Shown: piece by piece, positions 8,624-16,715 of the stretch
Position numbering within the stretch: the first letter of the stretch is position 1
Layout: the number at the start of each line of letters is the position of its first letter
NCBI RefSeq assembly: GCF_002374855.1
Contig: NZ_NWVC01000002.1
Span: 62,001-126,000 of the forward strand
Origin: Sphingomonas adhaesiva
GTDB taxonomy: Bacteria; Pseudomonadota; Alphaproteobacteria; Sphingomonadales; Sphingomonadaceae
DNA: 64,000 bases
Direction of reading: 5' to 3'
The notes under the pieces: model-generated
What the model was told of the DNA's origin: nothing
Database searches by the model: none
The model's input: only the letters and a program-made list of their open reading frames with translations
Made by a program: the position numbers and the translations under genes

Positions 8624-9559
8624 ATGATGCGTTGGGGGGCAGCATTCGCCGCGGTGGCGCTGACGTGCGGCATCGCACCGGCGGCGGTGGCGCAGAAGGA
8701 ACAGGTCATTTCCGTACCCGGTTTCGCCGACTTCCTGGCGGTGGACGGTGCGACCGTATGGGCCACCAACCGCGGCCGCGTGGAGCAATGGTCGCTGGAG
8801 GGCAAGCGTGCGGAAGTGCCGATGGGGCGGCCGTGCGGCGCGATGGCGTTCGTCGCGGACACGCTGTGGGTCGCCGATTGCGAGAAGCGCGCGCTGACCC
8901 GCATCGACGCGCGCACCGCGGCGGTCGTCGCGTCGATCCCGACCGGCATCGCCAACCCGGCGGGCGAACTGAACGTCGTCGCCGGCGCGGGATCGATCTG
9001 GATCGCGAGCGACGACAAGGGCGTGGTGTCGCGGATCGACCCCGCCACCAACACGGTCGTCCGGACGATCGCGGTCGCGCCGGGCACCTGGTATCTGGCG
9101 TTCGGCTTCGATGCGGTCTGGGCGGTCAGCGCGAACGGCCGCTTGCTGCAACGCATCGATCCGGCCACTAACACCGTCACCGCCACCGTGCCGCTGGGCG
9201 CGCAGCCCGGCTTCCTGGCGGCGGGCGAAGGCGCGGTGTGGGTGCAGGAACAGGGCGACGGCACGCTCGCGCGGATCGACCCGGCGACCGCCAAGGTCAC
9301 GGCCCGCGTGAAGGTGGGCGCGAAGCTGGCCTATGGCGACATCGACACCGGCGGCGGCAAGGTGTGGCTGCGCACCACCGAGGATCAGACGTTCGCGGTC
9401 ATCGACGCCAGGACGCTGGCGATCGACGCGCGCCTCGGCAAGCCGGTGGGCAGCGGCGCGCTGCGCTATACCGACGCCGGGGTGTGGACCAGCGCGCATG
9501 ACAACCACACGCTGTCGTGGTGGCCCGCGCCGGTAGTGCCCGGGGGTACCGCCAAATAG
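8624..9559 (+). CDS. Secreted YncE/Vgb-like beta-propeller protein
   Basis: A 311-residue protein with a clear signal peptide (MMRWGAAFAAVALTCGIAPAAVAQ, cleavage likely after AVA-Q near residue 23). It then has repeated blade motifs of the type 'IDPATNTVVRTI ... WAVSANGRLLQRIDPATNTVTATVPLG ... LARIDPATAKVTARVKVG', the hallmark of YVTN/Vgb-type seven-bladed propellers. It begins 14 bases after atzF with a strong ribosome binding site (GGAGGAG), so it is probably co-transcribed. No catalytic residues can be named. A periplasmic binding or lyase-like role is possible. This protein is not a standard member of guanidine or urea operons, and the functional link is unknown. Confidence 0.75.
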   Translation: MMRWGAAFAAVALTCGIAPAAVAQKEQVISVPGFADFLAVDGATVWATNRGRVEQWSLEGKRAEVPMGRPCGAMAFVADTLWVADCEKRALTRIDARTAAVVASIPTGIANPAGELNVVAGAGSIWIASDDKGVVSRIDPATNTVVRTIAVAPGTWYLAFGFDAVWAVSANGRLLQRIDPATNTVTATVPLGAQPGFLAAGEGAVWVQEQGDGTLARIDPATAKVTARVKVGAKLAYGDIDTGGGKVWLRTTEDQTFAVIDARTLAIDARLGKPVGSGALRYTDAGVWTSAHDNHTLSWWPAPVVPGGTAK

Positions 9560-9581
9560 GTTGCGATATCGGCGCGGGCGC

Positions 9582-9838
9582 TGAAGGGAAGAACGGTTCG
9601 CGCGGAGACGCAGAGGCGCAGGGAGCGTGCGTCCTTTTTCCGGCCGATCTGCCCACGATGACGGTTGGCCGGAAGATTGCCCCCTAGGCGATGAAAGGAA
9701 GATAGTTCACGCGAAGACGCGACGTTCTGGCCGCGTGCTGTCAGTATGTGGCCTTCATCCACCGCTGGAGCGGAGAGTGACGCTTCGCGTCGCTCCGCTC
9801 TCTCTGCGCCTTTGCGTCTCTGCGCGAATTCACTTCTT
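9582..9838. repeat. Interspersed repeat, three copies (two direct, one inverted) in a non-coding stretch
   Basis: The 427-base gap 9560-9986 holds no credible gene. Three related copies of one element lie here. Copy 1 (9582-9625, + orientation) has the pattern GAAGAAC..TTCGCGCGGAGACGC followed by AGAGGCGCAGGGAG. Copy 2 (9693-9720, +) is a shorter version, GAAAGGAAGATAGTTCACGCGAAGACGC cut after the core. Copy 3 (about 9800-9838, - orientation) matches copy 1 over 29 bases with three or four differences. Elements with the motif 'CGCGGAGACGCAGAGGCGC' are recognisable as interspersed repeats in sphingomonad-type genomes, usually outside genes. No flanking duplication or transposase is visible. 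Confidence 0.6.
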
Positions 9839-9917
9839 CTCTGACGACATAATGGCGCGCGATCGGCCGCGCCGACGAGTGATCCTGCCCAGTCGGACCA
9901 GGACGATCCCGAACGCG

Positions 9918-9972
9918 AAAACGCCCGCGCCGCCCGGCATCTTGCGATACCGGGCCGCGACGGGCGTTTTCA
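9918..9972. terminator. Hairpin serving as convergent terminator
   Basis: Eleven-base perfect arms, 9918-9928 (GAAAACGCCCG) and 9962-9972 (CGGGCGTTTTC), enclose a second inner inverted repeat (GCCCGG 9933-9938 with CCGGGC 9951-9956). Because the outer arms are AAAA/TTTT-ended, the structure reads as a stem followed by a short T-run on both strands. It lies 15 bases beyond the stop of the minus-strand UrcA gene and downstream of the plus-strand beta-propeller gene, so it can terminate both. Confidence 0.65.
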
Positions 9973-9986
9973 ACGATCCGGTCTAA

Positions 9987-10328
9987 TCAGCGCAGCGAGG
10001 CGAACTGCGTTGCGCGCGGGGCGGCGAGTGCGGCCTGGCGCGATTCGATCTGGTTGCGGATGTCGGCGATCACCTGCGCACGGCATTCGCGAGCCTTGTC
10101 GGCCAGCGCGAGGTGGACACCGGCAAGGCGATCGTCGCCGCACACCGCGTTCGCGGCGGCGTCCATGCGGATCGCGAGACGCTGCTGACCATCGGCGGTG
10201 GTCAGGTCGATGCCCTTGAGCTGGAGGACCGCGGCGTCCTTCGCCAGCGGATTTTCGCTACCGCCCGCCTGCGCGGTGCCGGTGAATGCCAGGCCGAGCG
10301 CGGCCGCGGCGATCAATCCCACCTTCAT
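9987..10328 (-). CDS. UrcA family secreted protein
   Basis: A small exported protein of 113 residues. A signal peptide (MKVGLIAAAALGLAFTGTAQA) ends at an AQA-G cleavage site. The mature part has the UrcA pattern: a conserved 'LKGIDLTTADGQQRLAIRMDAAANAVCG' style stretch followed by a second cysteine in KARECRAQVIADI, so two cysteines could form a disulfide in the periplasm. ATG 10328 is chosen over the GTG one codon upstream because GGAGAG is spaced correctly for it. UrcA proteins are common in sphingomonads and Caulobacter relatives and have no established function. Confidence 0.8.
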   Translation of the reverse strand: MKVGLIAAAALGLAFTGTAQAGGSENPLAKDAAVLQLKGIDLTTADGQQRLAIRMDAAANAVCGDDRLAGVHLALADKARECRAQVIADIRNQIESRQAALAAPRATQFASLR

Positions 10329-10439
10329 CACTCTCTCCTTCCGCCTTGTCAGCGGCCGTTCGCGCGAAAGGGCGACGGCGCTCGCGACATAGGAGCGCGC
10401 GACAAATGCGGCAAGAAGGGGGCGGCGATTAAATCTGCA

Positions 10440-10820
10440 TCAATGTACCCGAACCGTCAGCATCGCCAGGTCGATGCGGTGACCGAGCAGCCCGATCGGC
10501 AAATCGGCCTGCTGCGTCGTGATAGCTCCGCCCGCCGCGCGATCGGCGGTGGCGATGCTGATCGTGCGCGCGCGTGACGGCGACCAGGCGCGCAGCGTGT
10601 CGAGCGACAACCGAACGCGCCAGCGACGCCCGCCCTCCACCGCGACCGGGTGATTGTTGATCAGCACCGGCGCATCGGGGGTGGCGCGCCGCCCCGACAC
10701 CAGCAGACAATCGGCCACCGGACAGGCGACGAGCCGCGCGCGCGGTGCCTCCGCGGCCGCCCCGCCAGCCGTCAGCATCGCCGCACCCGCGACCAGCAGC
10801 AGGCCCCTATTCCACCGCAA
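10440..10820 (-). CDS. Hypothetical small secreted protein
   Basis: About 126 residues if translation starts at the TTG at 10820, which lies inside the last codons of the upstream sulfotransferase gene (the two frames overlap by 14 bases). No in-frame ATG gives a sensible start before residue 15. An N-terminal hydrophobic stretch (RGLLLVAGAAMLTAGGAAAEA) looks like a signal peptide with AAA-EA cleavage. Two cysteines (ACPVADC) follow soon after. The rest is an unremarkable beta-rich sequence with no motif I recognise. Translational coupling to the sulfotransferase suggests the same transcript. Confidence 0.5.
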   Translation of the reverse strand: MRWNRGLLLVAGAAMLTAGGAAAEAPRARLVACPVADCLLVSGRRATPDAPVLINNHPVAVEGGRRWRVRLSLDTLRAWSPSRARTISIATADRAAGGAITTQQADLPIGLLGHRIDLAMLTVRVH

Positions 10821-12411
10821 TGCCCGCCTCCTCCAGTATCCGCCGCGCCGGTTCCAGCACCTCGGCATGACGCCGCCAGCGCGCGACCGCGTCGCGATAG
10901 ATCGGCCGGCGCACCTGCGCCGCGCTGGGCGTCGACACCGGGGCGTCGTTGGCATGGAAATCGAGGCACGCGTCCGACCAGGACAGGCCGCAATGATCGA
11001 GCAACCGCCGCGTCTGCGCGGCCTGATCGGCGACAAGGCCTTCGTACGGCAGTTCGAGCACGCGGCCGGGCAGCGCATCGCGCCACAGCGCCATCAGCCG
11101 GTCGAACCGCACGTAATAAGCGGCGATGTCGCGAAGGTCGTAGCTATAATCGTAATAACGCGAGCCGATCGCGAACAGGTTGCGGAAATTGCCCAGGACC
11201 GTGTCCAGCGGATGGCGGCGCAGGCAGACGATCCGCGCATTCGGCAGCGTCCGTGCGATCGTGCCGACATAGTGGAAATTGCCGGGAAACTTGTCGACGA
11301 AGCGGCGCGACGGATCGCGGCGGTGGTGCCGCGCGCGGCGCAGATAGTCGCGCCCGATCGCGGCGGGATCGGCCCCGGCCGCGCGCAGGATCGTCTCGGC
11401 GTCGAGCACGGTCGGCGTGCGCGTTCCCGCCGCGGCCTTCACCGCCAGCGGCATTGCCTGAAGCTCCCCGGCGCTTTCGACATCCGGGTGCGAGGACAGG
11501 ATGCGATCGACCAGCGTGGTGCCGGTGCGCGGCATCCCCACGACGAAGATCGGCGCGTCATCGGCCGGATCGACCGCGCGCGCCGCCGCGGCGACCGGCC
11601 AGGCGCGCTCGATCGCGTCGAAAACCGCGGCATCCTGTGCGAAGGAATAGGGCAAGGTGCGGCGGTGTTCGGCGTTGGTCGCGCACAAGGTCGCCAGCGC
11701 GCGATCCGCCGCGCCGATATCGTCCAGTTCCTTCGACAGTGCATAGCCGAGCAGCAGCCGCGCGCGACCGTCGTGCGCGCGGTCGCGCGCCGCCGCCAAC
11801 CGGTCGACGTGATGCCGCTCGGGCGTCTGCTTGCGTAGGCCGGCGAGCAGATGGTGCGCGCGCGCATCGTCGGGCGCGCGCGCGATCAGCGCCTCCAGCG
11901 CCTGCTCCGCCGCGTCCGTGCGCCCCAGGAAGCCGAGCGCCGCGGCCTGATTGTAGCGATAGGACAGGTTGTCCGGCGCCAGCGCGACCGCCGCGTCGAA
12001 ATGCGGCAGCGACGCGGCATGATCGCCCAGCCGCGCGTAGACGCAGCCGATCGTGTCGCGATTGAGCGCATCGGTCGGCGGCGCAGCCTCCGCGGCGTGC
12101 AACGTGGCGGCGGCATCGCCATCGCGGCGAACCGCGACATAGAGCCGTGCGAGCTGCGCGCGATATTCGCCGCGCGGGTCGATCGCCACGGCGCGCTCGA
12201 TCCCGGCGATTGCGGCCGCGATCCGGCCCGCCGCGGCATCCGCCAGCGCGGTCAGGAAATGCCCCTCGGCATCGTCCGTATCGGCGGCGAGCAGCGCGGC
12301 GGCGTGGTGGCGGGTGGCGGGCCAGTCACCACGGGACAAGGCCGCACGCGCCGCCGCGACGATCGCGGCGCGGGTGGCGGCATCACGTTCCAGGGCGACC
12401 ACCGCCGGCAC
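10807..12411 (-). CDS. TPR-sulfotransferase fusion protein
   Basis: A 534-residue protein. Residues 1 to about 215 are alpha-helical tetratricopeptide-like repeats (AAGRIAAAIAGIERAVAIDPRG, GDHAASLPHFDAAVALAPDNLSY, GRTDAAEQALEALIARAPDDA). Residues about 270-534 form a sulfotransferase domain: the PAPS 5'-phosphosulfate loop FVVGMPRTGTTLVDRIL (about 272-288), and the 3'-phosphate region FVDKFPGNFHYVGTIARTLPNARIVCLRRHPLDTVLGNFRNLF. This TPR-sulfotransferase architecture is frequent in sphingomonads; the acceptor molecule is unknown. The start is GTG 12411, three bases after the upstream desaturase stop, so the two genes are co-transcribed. Confidence 0.88.
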   Translation of the reverse strand: MPAVVALERDAATRAAIVAAARAALSRGDWPATRHHAAALLAADTDDAEGHFLTALADAAAGRIAAAIAGIERAVAIDPRGEYRAQLARLYVAVRRDGDAAATLHAAEAAPPTDALNRDTIGCVYARLGDHAASLPHFDAAVALAPDNLSYRYNQAAALGFLGRTDAAEQALEALIARAPDDARAHHLLAGLRKQTPERHHVDRLAAARDRAHDGRARLLLGYALSKELDDIGAADRALATLCATNAEHRRTLPYSFAQDAAVFDAIERAWPVAAAARAVDPADDAPIFVVGMPRTGTTLVDRILSSHPDVESAGELQAMPLAVKAAAGTRTPTVLDAETILRAAGADPAAIGRDYLRRARHHRRDPSRRFVDKFPGNFHYVGTIARTLPNARIVCLRRHPLDTVLGNFRNLFAIGSRYYDYSYDLRDIAAYYVRFDRLMALWRDALPGRVLELPYEGLVADQAAQTRRLLDHCGLSWSDACLDFHANDAPVSTPSAAQVRRPIYRDAVARWRRHAEVLEPARRILEEAGIAVE

Positions 12412-12414
12412 CGC

Positions 12415-13323
12415 TCAGCGCGCCACCGCTTCGCCGCCCTCGGGCGCGGTCCCACGGCGCGCCGCGATCTTCTCCATCGCAGGGCGCAGCGGGAACATCG
12501 TCTGTTCCAGGATCGACAGGCGACGCCGATCGTCCTGCCCCACCAAGACGCCCTCGCCCTCACGATAGGTGCCGAACAGCCGGTCTAGCAGGATCAGCGA
12601 GTTGCCGTAGTTGGTGCGCGTTTCGTCATAGCCCGTCGAATGATGCAGGCTGTGATGGCGGATGGTGGTGAAGAAGAAGGAATAGAAGGCCGGCGGGTTC
12701 GCGCGGACATTGGCGTGGGCGAAGGTCGACACGACCGTCAGCACGCTCAGCCCGCAGAACAGCGCCGGCAGCGGCAGGTCAAACAGCGCGACGACGCTGA
12801 GGCTGATGAGCAAAAGTTCCAGCGGGTTGCCGACCGCGCCCTTCATCGCGTTGAGCTGCGTCAGGTGATGATGCGGCGCGTGGGTGTACCACAGGAACGT
12901 ATTGTGCATCGCGCGATGCATCCAATACTGGCCGAATTCGATCACCACGATGACCAGTGCGACCTGCGCCAGGAACGGCATGTGCATCGCCCATTGCGTG
13001 GTGATGCCGGCCCACGCCTTGAATGCGCGCAGCGGATCCTCCGCCAGATGCGTCGACAGCCACGATATGACGGTGGCGTTGAACACGACATAGGCGAGGT
13101 CGGTCGCGAATTCGCGCCGGTTCATCCGCCAGCCTTCGTGACGCTCGGCAACCCATTCCAGCGCCTGGACGAAGATCGTCACCGCTGCGACCATGAGGAT
13201 GATCGACAGCGGATGTTCGGTCCAGCGCGTGGGCGCCAGGCCCCAGAAGGCGACCACCGCCGCTACCGTGGCGGGCGGCAGCAGATCGATCACCGTCTGG
13301 CGGATGTCACGCGCGCCGGTCAT
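12415..13323 (-). CDS. Membrane fatty-acid hydroxylase / sterol desaturase family protein (paralogue 1)
   Basis: A 302-residue integral membrane di-iron enzyme. The histidine clusters of the superfamily are all present: HRAMH (136-140), HAPHHH (148-153) and HHSLHH (223-228). Hydrophobic segments lie at about 16-32, 41-58, 76-92, 117-132 and 168-200. The conserved block EFGQYWMHRAMHN ... LNAMKGAVGNPLELLLI is shared with the protein at 16716-17747, so the two are paralogues of one subfamily. ATG 13323 is used; the frame is open upstream, but that sequence is not protein-like. Such enzymes hydroxylate or desaturate lipids such as hopanoids, carotenoids or sphingolipids; the substrate cannot be read from the sequence. 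It is the first gene of an operon with the sulfotransferase. Confidence 0.85.
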   Translation of the reverse strand: MTGARDIRQTVIDLLPPATVAAVVAFWGLAPTRWTEHPLSIILMVAAVTIFVQALEWVAERHEGWRMNRREFATDLAYVVFNATVISWLSTHLAEDPLRAFKAWAGITTQWAMHMPFLAQVALVIVVIEFGQYWMHRAMHNTFLWYTHAPHHHLTQLNAMKGAVGNPLELLLISLSVVALFDLPLPALFCGLSVLTVVSTFAHANVRANPPAFYSFFFTTIRHHSLHHSTGYDETRTNYGNSLILLDRLFGTYREGEGVLVGQDDRRRLSILEQTMFPLRPAMEKIAARRGTAPEGGEAVAR

Positions 13324-13541
13324 GCCGACGCTCCCGTCCGCGCTTGGGGCGCGGGCAGCCCCCCGACAGCCCGCGCCCGCGCAGCCAGCGCGGTCATCAC
13401 GACGCGTACCGCGCCGCCCGCCCACCGCCGCATCCCGTCAGCGATCGACCGATCGTCGTCCATCACCGCGCCATCATGCCTTGCAACCGTCATGCGGACA
13501 GATTGCGCGAGCGATGGGGACAGGCGGGAGAGGTGATTCCT

Positions 13542-13571
13542 CTATGCAGGGCATAGATTCGTCCTATGCCC
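13542..13571. repeat. Overlapping CTATGC / GCATAG inverted repeats
   Basis: CTATGC (13542-13547), GGGCATAG (13549-13556) and CTATGCCC (13564-13571) occur in tandem. The middle element can pair with either flank: 6 bp with a 3-base loop, or 8 bp with a 7-base loop. The site is just past the stop of the minus-strand LysR gene (13590) and about 220 bases upstream of the minus-strand desaturase start. It could be the LysR terminator, a pair of alternative hairpins in the desaturase leader, or a protein binding site. The rest of the 266-base gap shows nothing I recognise. Confidence 0.4.
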
Positions 13572-13589
13572 TCGCCATGGCCGATACCA

Positions 13590-14528
13590 TCAGGAGCGGC
13601 GTTGCGCCCTGATGCGGCGATACACTTCGTCGATGAACAATTGCGTCGCGGTGTCGCGCGACGGCTGCGCGCGGGCGAGCAGGAAGATGTCGTAGGCCGG
13701 TTCGAACTCGGACAGCAGGATCGGCCACAACCTGCCCGCCTTCACCGCATCCTCCGCCGCCAGCACCGGCAGGAACCCGATGCCGATGCCGGTGACGATC
13801 AGCCGCCGCGCCTCGTTGACGTCCTCCGCCAGCCCGTTGACGCGCGTCCCCAGGCGGTAGCGGCGTCGCAGCCGGGTGATCGCCTCGATCTCGTCGTCGC
13901 CGGTCAGGACGAAGCCTTCGTCCTTCAACTCGTTCAGGCGACCGACGCGATAGCCGAACAGCGGGTGGCTGCGCCCGCAATACAGCTGCTGGCGTTCGAC
14001 GAACAGCGGCTCGTACACCAGTTCGCCGCGATCGCCCCCGTCATAGCCGATGCCGATCTCCACCTCGCCGCGTTCCAGCGCGTCGAGCACCTGCCGCCAC
14101 GGCGAGACGCGAATCTCGATATGGATCGCGGGGTTGCGGCGGTGGAAGCTGGCCAGCGCCTCGTCCAGTTCGGGGGAGACGATCGCGGACACCATCTGGA
14201 TGCGCACGATCCCCTCGACCCGGCGCGTCGCCTGCGCGACCTGGTGCGGCATCATCCGCGCCGATTCCAGCATCTCCTCGCACAGCGCCATCATCGCCTT
14301 GCCCGCGGCGGTCATCTCCACCCCGGTCGCGGTGCGCAGCAGCAGCGTGGCACCGACATGATCCTCCAGCCGCTTCAGCGCGGCGCTGATGCTCGGCTGC
14401 TGCTTGTTGAGCTGGCGGGCGGCCGCGCCGATGCCGCCGGCGCGGACGATGTCGACGAACGTGCGCATCAGGTTCCAGTCGACCCGGCTGGCGAATTTGC
14501 GATCTGTGCTGACGACCCGTTCGTCCAC
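13590..14528 (-). CDS. LysR family transcriptional regulator
   Basis: About 312 residues. The winged helix-turn-helix occupies the N-terminus (WNLMRTFVDIVRAGGIGAAARQLNKQQPSISAALKRLEDHVGATLL), followed by the periplasmic-binding-protein-like effector domain from about residue 110. GTG 14528 is proposed as start because GGGGGA lies 7 bases before it; an ATG exists 84 bases further upstream at 14612 but would run across a palindrome in the divergent promoter region. The gene is divergent from the 2-oxoglutarate/Fe(II)-type oxygenase at 14649 and, as usual for LysR, probably controls that neighbour and itself. The effector is unknown. Confidence 0.85.
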   Translation of the reverse strand: MDERVVSTDRKFASRVDWNLMRTFVDIVRAGGIGAAARQLNKQQPSISAALKRLEDHVGATLLLRTATGVEMTAAGKAMMALCEEMLESARMMPHQVAQATRRVEGIVRIQMVSAIVSPELDEALASFHRRNPAIHIEIRVSPWRQVLDALERGEVEIGIGYDGGDRGELVYEPLFVERQQLYCGRSHPLFGYRVGRLNELKDEGFVLTGDDEIEAITRLRRRYRLGTRVNGLAEDVNEARRLIVTGIGIGFLPVLAAEDAVKAGRLWPILLSEFEPAYDIFLLARAQPSRDTATQLFIDEVYRRIRAQRRS

Positions 14529-14585
14529 GACAACGTCCCCCAACGTCACGGCGCCTACCCGCCGACCGACACGCCATAGACAGAA

Positions 14586-14602
14586 TTGATGCGATTCATC
14601 AA
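14586..14602. promoter_or_regulatory. TTGATG-N5-CATCAA palindrome in divergent promoter region
   Basis: A perfect 6-bp inverted repeat with a 5-base centre lies in the 120-base region between the LysR gene (start 14528, minus) and the oxygenase gene (start 14649, plus). Its position in the shared promoter region makes it the best candidate binding site for the LysR protein. The spacing is not the textbook T-N11-A, so the assignment is tentative. Confidence 0.45.
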
Positions 14603-14648
14603 CAATCGCCATCTTCCGCTATGCCCCGCCGCGGGTTTCTCTGTCGGC

Positions 14649-15656
14649 ATGACCGATGCCGCCACCCTGCCCGTCGTCGACATCTCCGGCCTGGCGAGCG
14701 CCGACGCCGCCGAACGGCGTGCGGTGGCCGCCGCGCTGGACCGGGCGTGCGTGCGGTCGGGCTTCCTCTACGTCACCGGTGCGCAGTTCGACCGCGCGCT
14801 GTTCAACCGGCTGCTGGCGACCGCGCGCGCGTATTTCGCGCAGGACAGCGCCGCCAAGATGGCCAGCTACATCGGCCGGTCGGCGAACCACAGCGGCTAT
14901 GTCCCGGTCGGCGAGGAGCGGTTCGCGGGTAGCCCGGTCGATCTGAAAGAGGCGTTCGACGTCAACAACGACTATCCGCACGACGACGGGCGCCGCCCGC
15001 TGCTCGGCCCCAACCTGTGGCCGGCGATGCCGGGGTTCCGCGACGGGGTGCTGCCCTATTACCGGCACCTGAGCGCGATCGGCGCGCAGCTGTTCGGCGC
15101 CTTCGCCACCGCGCTGGGGCTGGCGGAGGATCACTTCGCGCCGCACCTGCGCCACCCGCCCAACCAGCTGCGGCTGATCCATTACCCGCACGCGCCCGAG
15201 GCGGACGACCGGCCCGGGATCGGCGCGCACACCGATTACGAATGCTTCACGCTGCTGTTCGCGACCGGCCCGGGGCTGCAGGTGATCGCACCGGACGGCC
15301 GCTGGATCGACGTGCCGCAGCGCCCCGACGCGATGGTGATGAACATCGGCGACATGATGGAGACGCTGTCGAACGGCCGCTACACCGCGACGACGCACCG
15401 GGTGCGCAAGGTGCCCGACGAACGCTATTCCTTCCCGCTGTTCTTCACGCTGGACTATGATTATGTCGTCGCGCCGCTGATCCCCGGGGACGGCACGCGC
15501 GTCTATCCGCCGGTGGCGAGCGGCGCGCATCTGTTCCACCAGACCGCGCAGACCTTCGCCTATCTGAAGGAACGGCGCGCGCGCGGCGAACTGGTGCTGG
15601 ACGATGCGATGCCGCCGCCCGGATCGTTCGGGCGGCGCGAGGCGGCGGCGGCGTGA
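14649..15656 (+). CDS. Isopenicillin-N-synthase-like non-haem Fe(II) oxygenase
   Basis: A 335-residue double-stranded beta-helix oxygenase. It has the IPNS-type N-terminal region (LPVVDISGLASADAAER, residues 7-23) and the iron-binding facial triad H194-x-D196 (HTDYECF) and H250 (TATTHRV). The 2-oxoglutarate or substrate carboxylate-binding RxS is R259-S261 (RYSFPLFF). The start MTDAATLPVVDISG at 14649 agrees with family starts; an upstream in-frame ATG at 14586 would read through the palindrome. Relatives act on amino acids, peptides, gibberellin-like or small organic acids, so the reaction here is unknown. It overlaps by 4 bases the next gene (GTGA at 15653), indicating tightly coupled expression. 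Confidence 0.87.
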   Translation: MTDAATLPVVDISGLASADAAERRAVAAALDRACVRSGFLYVTGAQFDRALFNRLLATARAYFAQDSAAKMASYIGRSANHSGYVPVGEERFAGSPVDLKEAFDVNNDYPHDDGRRPLLGPNLWPAMPGFRDGVLPYYRHLSAIGAQLFGAFATALGLAEDHFAPHLRHPPNQLRLIHYPHAPEADDRPGIGAHTDYECFTLLFATGPGLQVIAPDGRWIDVPQRPDAMVMNIGDMMETLSNGRYTATTHRVRKVPDERYSFPLFFTLDYDYVVAPLIPGDGTRVYPPVASGAHLFHQTAQTFAYLKERRARGELVLDDAMPPPGSFGRREAAAA

Positions 15657-16519
15657 CGATCGCGGCGCTGCTGGCGGCCGCCCCGGCCCCGCCGTTCGAA
15701 CCGCCCGCCTTCCCGCCGCACCTGCTGGGCGCGTTCCGGCGGCGCAGCATCACGCTGTGTAGCGGCGTTACCGACGAGACGACGATCGTCTACTGGTTCC
15801 AGTCGCGTGGCATCACGATCGACATCCGCCTGCCCGACGGCGCCGCGACCCCGCCGACGCTGCGACAGGGCTGGATCGGCGACACGCGCTGGGACGCGGG
15901 CACCGGGCAGATGTCATGGGACATCCGCACCAGTTACCAGCTGCACGATCAATGGCCCGAACCCGCGCGGCTGATCGCGATCGGCAATGCGGTGATCGAG
16001 GTCGCGCCGTCGGGTGCCTATGTCGAGGACTGGCGCCAGCAGGCGACGCGCGGACCGCTGCTGGGGCTGCGGCTGGTCGCGGCGATCGACGAACGCAGCG
16101 GCGCGCGGCTGGACATGGACGGCGCGCTGATCGTCGCCGGAGACCATGCCGCCATCGCCCTGTCGCGCCCGCCGGAGGATGAGGCGGCGGTGCGCGCCGC
16201 CGGATCGCTGGACGGCGCCCCGCCCGCCGCGGTGGAGCGATACGAGGTGTCGGTGGCGACGCATGACGCGACGATCGTGCACACCACCTGTCCCGCGCGA
16301 CGCGGCATGCCGCTTTGGGACGGAGCGATCGAGCGCGAGGACGGCGGCGTCGTCCTGCACGGATCGCCGCGCTGGCCCGGATGCCGGCTGCTGTTCGCGG
16401 TCGATTGCCACGTCCCCGACATGGCGTTCGGTACGTCGACGCCCTGTACGCCCGCCGCGAGCGAGTGGCTGGCACGCGAGGCGGGGCACGTCCTGCGCCA
16501 CGCCTCGGTGCTGCGATGA
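15653..16519 (+). CDS. Conserved hypothetical protein coupled to the oxygenase
   Basis: A 288-residue protein with a GTG start overlapping the oxygenase stop. I do not recognise a domain by name. There is no signal peptide or transmembrane segment. The sequence looks all-beta, with the stretches ITLCSGVTDETTIVYWFQSRGITIDIRLPDG (about 33-63), GWIGDTRWDAGTGQMSWDIRTSY and VEVAPSGAYVEDWRQQ suggesting a lipocalin- or beta-barrel-like fold with a tryptophan-rich centre. Because it is co-translated with an Fe(II) oxygenase it may process or bind the same small molecule. Two cysteines near the C-terminus (CRLLFAVDC) and CTP are present without a recognisable metal motif. Confidence 0.65.
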   Translation: MTIAALLAAAPAPPFEPPAFPPHLLGAFRRRSITLCSGVTDETTIVYWFQSRGITIDIRLPDGAATPPTLRQGWIGDTRWDAGTGQMSWDIRTSYQLHDQWPEPARLIAIGNAVIEVAPSGAYVEDWRQQATRGPLLGLRLVAAIDERSGARLDMDGALIVAGDHAAIALSRPPEDEAAVRAAGSLDGAPPAAVERYEVSVATHDATIVHTTCPARRGMPLWDGAIEREDGGVVLHGSPRWPGCRLLFAVDCHVPDMAFGTSTPCTPAASEWLAREAGHVLRHASVLR

Positions 16520-16715
16520 CGCGCGGGCATAGGCGGCATCTATGGCTTCCATATTTTGATCGTGTCTGGCGCGATGATGGCGTTGTCAGGATGCTGCGCC
16601 GCGACAGCACGGTGAAGCCACGCGCGGGGGCGGGGGCGACCGTCCGGCGGGGCCCATCCGCCCCGGCCGGCATGGCGCCACGTCGCGGATTCTGCGCGGT
16701 ACGATCACGAGGGGC

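Noticed and set aside
9582..9838. CRISPR array
   Set aside because: Only three diverged copies, one inverted, with irregular spacing and no cas genes in the window.
9560..9986. Short plus-strand frame (9627-9986) as a gene
   Set aside because: It runs through the repeat copies and the terminator hairpin, and its translation has no protein-like features.
13324..13589. Hidden small gene in the gap between the desaturase and LysR genes
   Set aside because: No frame with a ribosome binding site and protein-like composition was found; the open extension of the desaturase frame is R/G/A-rich noise.
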